NCBI GenBank assembly: GCA_030603265.1
Contig: JAUVYD010000026.1
Location: 1 to 10,182 of the forward strand
DNA from: Dehalococcoidia bacterium
GTDB taxonomy: Bacteria; Chloroflexota; Dehalococcoidia; GIF9; AB-539-J10
Direction of reading: 5' to 3'
Length of the DNA stretch: 10,182 nucleotides
Shown here piece after piece: positions 6,428 through 10,182 of this stretch. Position 1 is the stretch's first letter. Each line of letters begins with the position of its first letter. The notes under the pieces were generated by a model, which had not been told where the DNA came from, searched no databases, and worked only from the letters and a program-made list of their open reading frames with translations. A program made the position numbers and the translations under genes.

Positions 6428-8152
6428 TCAGCGTTTCGCCCGGGCGCCCATCCGGATTGCCGCCTCAACAAGTCCCCCACTCCGCTTGCTGTCGGGACTG
6501 CTCCTGTCCTCCTCCTGAGGTTGAAGGACACACTTCACTTTGTACGGATGTCCGAAAAACGCCTCGAGCCTCTCCTCAATGAGGTGGCGGTACTTCCCAT
6601 CCTCCACCTTCTCCATATGGAACTTGTGAGAGAAGCGAAGCTCCAGCACGTCATTCTCGACCGAGACCGGTTCACACGCGCTCCTTAGAAAGGCATCCAG
6701 ATTCCCCGTCGAGCCAAGTCCTCGCAGAGAGTCTACGTAGTCCTTCCAGCGGGCGCGTATCTGCCCCAGTTCCCCTTCTGCGGGTGGTTCCTCCCGGACG
6801 GACGCCGGCGCAGCAACCTCCCCGGCGGCTTCCATACCCGGCAGGTTGCTCTCAGAACTGCCCGGCTCAGGTGAGGGCGATGTGGGTGGCTGACTGGATG
6901 CCGACGCAGAGACCGGTTCGCCACCACTCTTGACCGCACGGGCGCCGACCGGGCCGGCAGGCTCAGAAGCCGTTTTCCCCGTGCGTTGTCCGGCTGTCAG
7001 CGCAGAGGGTCCTTCAGCGACCTTTCGTCCTCGACTGCCCTTCTCGGGGCTGCCGGGCACGGCGGATGGGCTCTGCGATGGCTGCGCGACGGAATCAACG
7101 AAGGCCAGCTCAAGGGCGAGCAACTGCTGGGACGCGTCCCTTGTAGTCGCTTCCGAGAACAAGCGGGTCGCAAGCGCCAGGGAGTGGATAGTCGCGCCGT
7201 CTGCAATCCGCTTCAACTCTTCTCTGCGCTCCCGCCCCACTTCCACGATATCCTCACACTCCGACTTCACAAGCAGGAGGTTGCGAAGAGTCGCGACCGT
7301 CTGGCGCCCAAACTGCCGCATGTCAACGCCGGAGTAGTTCGCCTCATACAGGACACGCAGTCCTCCTGCGAGGTCACGGGCTATCATTCGCCCGGCCAGT
7401 CTCAACGCGTACGTCTCGTCTGCCACCCCAAGCCCCACCCTGACTTCCTCTGAGCTGATCTGCCGGCCGTGGCTTGCCAGTAGCCGCTGGACGACGTTCT
7501 CGGCGTCACGGAGGCTGCCATCGCCAGCCCTTGCCATCATCTCAAGGGCCTCTTCGCCTGCTTCAATCCCCTCCCGCTCGCACACGAGCCTCAGCTTGGC
7601 CACTATCGCATCGAGCGACAATCGTCGGAAGTTGAAGCACTGGCAGCGAGACGCGATAGTCGGAATCACCTTGTGAAACTCGGTGGTTGCCAGCACGAAC
7701 ATGACGTGCGGTGGAGGTTCCTCCAGTGTCTTCAGCAAGGCGTTCGAGGCAGCATCCGTCAGCATGTGCACCTCGTCGATGACATAGACCTTGCGCCGCA
7801 GACTGCCCGGTGCGTAACCGACCCGCTCCCTCAGTTGGCGGATGTCATCGATGCCCCGGTTGCTCGCGGCATCAATCTCGATAACGTCAAGGCTGCGGCC
7901 TCCGGAGATGGAGGTGCAAGCTTCGCAGGTGTTGCACGGTTCGCCGTCGACCGGACTCAGACAGTTGACTGCTTTCGCCAGTATGCGGCCCGTGCTTGTC
8001 TTGCCGGTGCCGCGCGGGCCGCTGAAGAGGTACGCGTGACCGACTCTGCCGGCACGGACAGCATTCCTGAGTGTAGTGGTGACCACTTCCTGCCCCACGA
8101 CCTCCGCCAGCGTCTGCGGCCGCCACTTGCGATAGAGGACTTCCGATGACAT
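6428..8152 (-). CDS. dnaX: DNA polymerase III subunit gamma/tau
   Basis: DnaX is the ATPase of the clamp loader that opens and loads the beta sliding clamp. The tau form also ties the loader to the polymerase core. It has 574 residues. The Walker A motif is GPRGTGKT (45-52). A zinc module has C64, C73, C76 and C79. The Walker B motif is VIDEVHM (124-130), sensor 1 is ATTEFHK (155-161), the arginine-finger SRC motif is at 168-170, and sensor 2 is GDGSLRDAENV (210-220). A collar domain follows to about 355. Residues 357-460 are a Pro/Ser/Gly/Ala-rich disordered linker. A folded C-terminal domain (about 463-545, LGQIRARWKDYVDSL...) completes a tau-length protein. No convincing A-rich slippery heptamer for making a gamma form was found. 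The start is ATG 8150-8152, fixed by the typical MSSEVLYRKWRPQTLAEVVGQ opening. There is no Shine-Dalgarno, and a TATAAT lies 15 nt upstream. It is probably the first gene of the dnaX-recR-recO transcript. Confidence 0.97.
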   Translation of the reverse strand: MSSEVLYRKWRPQTLAEVVGQEVVTTTLRNAVRAGRVGHAYLFSGPRGTGKTSTGRILAKAVNCLSPVDGEPCNTCEACTSISGGRSLDVIEIDAASNRGIDDIRQLRERVGYAPGSLRRKVYVIDEVHMLTDAASNALLKTLEEPPPHVMFVLATTEFHKVIPTIASRCQCFNFRRLSLDAIVAKLRLVCEREGIEAGEEALEMMARAGDGSLRDAENVVQRLLASHGRQISSEEVRVGLGVADETYALRLAGRMIARDLAGGLRVLYEANYSGVDMRQFGRQTVATLRNLLLVKSECEDIVEVGRERREELKRIADGATIHSLALATRLFSEATTRDASQQLLALELAFVDSVAQPSQSPSAVPGSPEKGSRGRKVAEGPSALTAGQRTGKTASEPAGPVGARAVKSGGEPVSASASSQPPTSPSPEPGSSESNLPGMEAAGEVAAPASVREEPPAEGELGQIRARWKDYVDSLRGLGSTGNLDAFLRSACEPVSVENDVLELRFSHKFHMEKVEDGKYRHLIEERLEAFFGHPYKVKCVLQPQEEDRSSPDSKRSGGLVEAAIRMGARAKR

Positions 8153-8167
8153 CGTGTTGATGGGACT

Positions 8168-8196
8168 ATTATAGAGACAACGGGCAGCAAACCCAA
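8168..8196 (-). promoter_or_regulatory. Housekeeping-type promoter of dnaX, near-leaderless
   Basis: A perfect TATAAT (8168-8173) is preceded by a 17-bp spacer and TTGGGT (8191-8196), which matches TTGACA at three of six positions. A start site 6-8 nt downstream of the -10 box would leave a leader of only about 8-10 nt before ATG 8152. No Shine-Dalgarno fits there. The promoter lies in the 66-bp gap after the anti-sigma gene, so dnaX can be transcribed separately from the sigma pair. Confidence 0.65.
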
Positions 8197-8218
8197 CGCC
8201 TGAACTGGAACGCCTGCT

Positions 8219-9025
8219 CTATGCGCTGGATTCCAGAAGCGAAATACTGGCATCGAAATCGCGGGAGAGCGCAGCCATGAGCCGCTCGATTGTCGGCCGC
8301 AACTCCGGCGGTGCGGAGTCCAGGGCACACTGAAGCAACTGCAATGCTCCTGCACGGTCCGTGCTCAGGGCCTCCTCGAGGCTCATCTCCGAATCAGCAG
8401 CACTATGCGCGGCCAGAACCCCTGCAATCTCACTATCAATATCAAGGGATTCGAACAGCGCGCCCGTGCACATCTGTGCGACCAGCTGCGTGACCTCACC
8501 GGCCAGCAGGACCACGGTATCGGAGTCCCCCCGGCTTGCCATTGTCGTCATCTCATCGAGCCGGCACTCGGCGAACTGGAGTTGCAGTTGCGCTCTGTCC
8601 AAATCCGAGACTGCAAGCATCACTCGCGCCTGCTCTGTGGCAGTCTTCATCGGATAGAAGAAGCCGTTCGGGAGGGAATCCACCGATGCAGCCAGGAGCC
8701 CCATCCCGGCGAGGCAAACCACCAACACCGTCGCCATCGCTGTCACCCAACGCCTCTGCCACCACATGAACAGGAAGCCGGGTCGCGATTCCTTGCGCGC
8801 AAGTCTCGAGAAGAAGAGGCTCCTGACCCAAGTCCGTGAAGCTTGCCTGAACTCGGGCGAGGGCTCGACGGCACCGAGCTGCTGAACAACGAGTGTACTT
8901 GTCTCCAGAAGCGGGCCCAGGACCTCAGAAAGGTCCAGGTCGTGAACGACGCACACGGCTGTCTCCTCGCCGGATATCAGCCGGTCGACATACTGGTCGA
9001 ACAGTTCATGCATCCCGTGAGTCAT
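8219..9025 (-). CDS. DUF5667-type membrane protein, probable anti-sigma factor
   Basis: This 268-residue single-pass membrane protein has an N-terminal cytosolic helical region (1-75) with LFDQYVDRLISGEE and ...LGPLLETSTLV...VEPSPEFR. That pattern is typical of Chloroflexota anti-sigma-like proteins. One transmembrane helix lies at about 93-114 (VTAMATVLVVCLAGMGLLAA). Directly after it comes the DUF5667-type segment SVDSLPNGFFYPMKTATEQARVMLAVSDLDRAQLQLQFAECRLDEM (about 114-160), then a helical extracytoplasmic tail. No HxxxCxxC zinc anti-sigma motif is present. The start ATG 9023-9025 overlaps the sigma stop as ATGA, with GGAG 8 nt upstream, so the pair is co-translated. Its position and topology suggest that it holds the sigma factor at the membrane until a signal arrives (inference). 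The signal is unknown. Confidence 0.82.
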   Translation of the reverse strand: MTHGMHELFDQYVDRLISGEETAVCVVHDLDLSEVLGPLLETSTLVVQQLGAVEPSPEFRQASRTWVRSLFFSRLARKESRPGFLFMWWQRRWVTAMATVLVVCLAGMGLLAASVDSLPNGFFYPMKTATEQARVMLAVSDLDRAQLQLQFAECRLDEMTTMASRGDSDTVVLLAGEVTQLVAQMCTGALFESLDIDSEIAGVLAAHSAADSEMSLEEALSTDRAGALQLLQCALDSAPPELRPTIERLMAALSRDFDASISLLESSA

Positions 9026-9561
9026 GCCGGTTGCTCCATCAGTTTTCGCAGAGACGCTATGCCGTTGTATTGCAGCGCCTTGACCGTTCCTGTGCTCTTC
9101 CCGAGCGCGCTCGCCACCTCGGTAGTCGAGAGTCCCGCCCCGAAGCGCAGCCAGATAACCTCTCGCTGAGCGGGAGACAGTCTGCTGATGTTGTGTCTCA
9201 CTCTTTCCAACTGCAGGTTGTGCTCCGCTATTTCCGCCGGGTCCGGATCATCCAGCGACAGAACAGTCTCGTCAGAATCTACCCTCTCAACCCGCTTCTC
9301 CCTGCGGATATGGTCAATCATCTTGTTGTGAGCAATCCGAAAGAGCCATGAGGCGTAAGGCACATTCCTCCACTTTAAGGAGCCAATCGCTTCGAGCACA
9401 TTCGCAAACACCTCCTGCGTAAGGTCCTCAGCCTCCGCCTGATTGCCCAACCTGACGTACAGGTAACGATAGACGCGGTCAAAATTGCTCTCATAGAGCT
9501 GACCGAACGCATCAGCATCGCCCTGGACTGCCCGGGTAACAAGGTCCTGTTCAACAGACAT
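9022..9561 (-). CDS. ECF-type (sigma-70 family) RNA polymerase sigma factor
   Basis: This 179-residue protein has the two-domain layout of extracytoplasmic-function sigma factors. Sigma region 2 lies at about 20-90, with YRYLYVRLGNQAEAEDLTQEVF and YASWLFRIAHNKMIDHIRREKR (-10 recognition). A short acidic linker (94-118) follows. Sigma region 4 lies at about 126-175, with LSPAQREVIWLRFGAGLSTTEVASALGKSTGTVKALQYNGIASLRKLM, including the helix-turn-helix that reads the -35 element. The start is ATG 9559-9561, 13 nt after a TATAAT and without a Shine-Dalgarno. It overlaps the downstream DUF5667 protein by 4 bp, which indicates a sigma/anti-sigma pair. Its own promoter looks like a housekeeping type, so simple autoactivation is not evident. 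The ECF group and target regulon cannot be read from this window. Confidence 0.93.
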   Translation of the reverse strand: MSVEQDLVTRAVQGDADAFGQLYESNFDRVYRYLYVRLGNQAEAEDLTQEVFANVLEAIGSLKWRNVPYASWLFRIAHNKMIDHIRREKRVERVDSDETVLSLDDPDPAEIAEHNLQLERVRHNISRLSPAQREVIWLRFGAGLSTTEVASALGKSTGTVKALQYNGIASLRKLMEQPA

Positions 9562-9564
9562 CGT

Positions 9565-9576
9565 ATAGACGTCTAT
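9565..9576. promoter_or_regulatory. 12-bp perfect palindrome overlapping the sigma-gene -10 box; candidate operator
   Basis: ATAGACGTCTAT is identical on both strands. It overlaps the downstream end of the TATAAT box and covers the expected transcription start, ending 3 bp before the ATG. A repressor dimer bound here would block initiation. In the RNA it could also fold just at the start codon. It could be chance, but its length and placement are notable. Confidence 0.4.
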
Positions 9577-9580
9577 TATA
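9575..9580 (-). promoter_or_regulatory. -10 box of the sigma/anti-sigma operon, near-leaderless
   Basis: A perfect TATAAT ends 13 nt before the ATG of the sigma gene. The predicted start site leaves about 6-8 nt of leader and no Shine-Dalgarno. No good -35 box sits at 16-18 bp. The nearest candidate is CTGACG at 9601-9606, with a long 20-bp spacer. The eight bases TATAATAG are identical to those at the dnaX promoter. Confidence 0.6.
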
Positions 9581-9812
9581 AGGCAAACGAGACAGCATCA
9601 CGTCAGGTTTAGATGTAGCCCGCACAACTAGCCCCTCCCTGAGCCACATTGCCATCTTGCCCCCACACAATCCACCAGGGAGAGCGCATGGCGGGCACAC
9701 CACAATGATTCAATGTTGCCCCGATTTCAGGGCGATGACATCGTTCGGCCCCAAACGGGCGGGATGCCGCTGTCCGGTGCTTTCCTGTGAGCCCCCGGGA
9801 GGCAGAGAACGA
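9581..9812. other. Intergenic stretch upstream of the sigma gene; no gene seen
   Basis: I found no convincing coding region, tRNA or known RNA here. Two small inverted repeats are present: CGATG-A-CATCG at 9733-9743, and directly beside it CGTTCG/CAAACG (6 pairs, one G-U, 4-nt loop) at 9742-9757. They may belong to upstream control of the sigma operon or to the 3' region of gap, or may be chance. Confidence 0.4.
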
Positions 9813-9844
9813 AGCTGGAGCGCGAGTTGCCTCGCGCTCCAGCT
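9813..9844 (-). terminator. Strong intrinsic-terminator-like hairpin after gap
   Basis: A perfect 14-bp stem (arms 9813-9826 and 9831-9844, AGCTGGAGCGCGAG on either strand) closes a 4-nt loop. On the minus strand the loop is GCAA, a stable GNRA tetraloop. The bases after the stem on that strand, TCGTTCTCT, are pyrimidine-rich rather than a pure U-tract. It lies 65 bp past the gap stop and before the sigma promoter, where a terminator for the gap transcript is expected. Confidence 0.7.
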
Positions 9845-9885
9845 GTTGGGGTCTATCCTGCGGCGCGTGCGCGCCGCGCTCCAGC
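9833..9885. repeat. 11-bp direct repeat that can compete for the terminator stem
   Basis: CGCGCTCCAGC occurs at 9833-9843 and again at 9875-9885. The complementary arm GCTGGAGCGCG is at 9814-9824. That arm can therefore pair either with the near copy (the compact terminator hairpin) or with the far copy, enclosing the hairpin at 9860-9877. Confidence 0.6.
9860..9877. repeat. GC-rich hairpin between gap and its terminator
   Basis: GCGGCGC (9860-9866) and GCGCCGC (9871-9877) form a perfect 7-bp stem with a 4-nt loop. It stands between the gap stop and the larger hairpin and may stabilise the mRNA 3' end. It has no U-tract. Confidence 0.5.
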
Positions 9886-9901
9886 CCGGCCGGGCCGGCC
9901 C
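9885..9901. repeat. Two overlapping 10-bp GC palindromes just after the gap stop
   Basis: CCCGGCCGGG (9885-9894) and GGGCCGGCCC (9892-9901) are each perfect palindromes sharing three bases. They begin 7 bases after the gap stop codon on the transcribed strand. Confidence 0.5.
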
Positions 9902-9908
9902 TGTCGCT

Positions 9909-10182
9909 TCAGAGGCCCTTGTTAGCCACGAAGACAGCGAGATCGGCGAGCCTGCAGCTGTAACCCCACTCGTTGTCGTACCACGCGAGCACCTTCACCA
10001 TGGTGCCATCAAGAACCAGGGTGCTCAGGCTATCGAAGATCGAACTCGCAGAGGAGGCCCGGAAATCACTGCTCACGAGGGGCTCATCACAGTACTCGAG
10101 TATTCCCTTCAAGCTGCCCTCAGCCGCCTCGCGCAAGGCCCCATTGACATCCTCGACAGTCACACCCTGCTTCACGTCTGCT
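9909..10182 (-). CDS. gap: Glyceraldehyde-3-phosphate dehydrogenase, C-terminal part
   Basis: The frame is open to the right edge of the window and ends at TGA 9909-9911, so only about the last 90 residues are present. GTG 10173-10175 is not the real start. The C-terminal signatures of GAPDH are clear: VTVEDVNGALREAAEGSLKGILEYCDEPLVSSDF; the SSIFDSLSTLVLDGTMVKVLAWYDNEWGYSCRLADLA block, which includes the near-invariant WYDNEWGYS. The full enzyme oxidatively phosphorylates glyceraldehyde-3-phosphate to 1,3-bisphosphoglycerate with NAD(P)+ in glycolysis or gluconeogenesis. The catalytic cysteine and coenzyme domain lie outside the window. It is separated from the sigma operon by about 350 bp with strong hairpins, so the two are probably separate transcripts. 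Confidence 0.95.
   Translation of the reverse strand, partial: ADVKQGVTVEDVNGALREAAEGSLKGILEYCDEPLVSSDFRASSASSIFDSLSTLVLDGTMVKVLAWYDNEWGYSCRLADLAVFVANKGL

Noticed and set aside
6960..6990. Possible dnaX frameshift site (GGGGAAAAC in the linker-coding region)
   Set aside because: In the reading frame (ACG GGG AAA ACG) it does not fit an X XXY YYZ -1 slippery heptamer, and I see no clear stimulatory hairpin. Production of a gamma form by slippage is not supported.
9581..9812. Small coding gene in the gap-sigma intergenic stretch
   Set aside because: No frame with a plausible start, ribosome site and recognisable protein was found.
1..10182. CRISPR array, insertion sequence, prophage or defence system
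   Set aside because: No spaced direct repeats, transposase, integrase, terminal inverted repeats or target-site duplications were seen. The gene content is core metabolism, replication/repair and ion transport.

Overview
The window looks like a chromosomal segment of a moderately GC-rich bacterium, most likely a Chloroflexota member of the Dehalococcoidia/SAR202 type. I infer this from three things: a sigma factor followed by a DUF5667-type membrane anti-sigma protein, an actinobacterial/chloroflexal-style HIT (Ap4A phosphorylase-like) protein, and -10 boxes placed almost on top of the start codons. The assignment is inference. No phage, transposon, CRISPR, tRNA or rRNA was seen.

Layout, left to right. 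Positions 2-412 (+) hold the 3' part of a HIT-family gene. It converges on a long run of minus-strand genes that fills the rest of the window. Read in the direction of transcription (right to left), these are: the 3' end of gap (glyceraldehyde-3-phosphate dehydrogenase; stop at 9909); a roughly 350-bp intergenic stretch with a strong terminator hairpin and other GC-rich hairpins; an ECF-type sigma factor (9022-9561) overlapping by ATGA a DUF5667-type anti-sigma protein (8219-9025); then dnaX (6428-8152), recR (5787-6386) and recO (4962-5777); then, after a 144-bp gap, a potassium-uptake cassette of trkA (3447-4817), trkH (1993-3450), a universal stress protein (about 1503-1970), a 132-residue RCK_N-only protein (1108-1506) and a 225-residue single-RCK TrkA protein (426-1103).

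How the genes fit together. dnaX-recR-recO is a replication/recombinational-repair block (clamp loader plus RecFOR mediators), but without the ybaB/ebfC gene that often sits between dnaX and recR. The K+ cassette is tightly packed, with GTGA stop/start overlaps at trkA/trkH and usp/RCK_N. It encodes one membrane pore protein, three different RCK-type regulators and a Usp protein. The Usp and the smallest RCK protein have both lost residues normally used for nucleotide binding, which suggests a mixed regulatory complex on TrkH. The sigma/anti-sigma pair and dnaX each have a perfect TATAAT box 13-15 nt before the ATG and no Shine-Dalgarno, so both transcripts are probably leaderless or nearly so. 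A 12-bp perfect palindrome overlaps the -10 box of the sigma gene and is a candidate operator.

Most of the window is core housekeeping gene content. The parts most worth a second look are the degenerate regulator set of the K+ cassette, the near-leaderless promoters with the palindrome, and the stacked hairpins downstream of gap.
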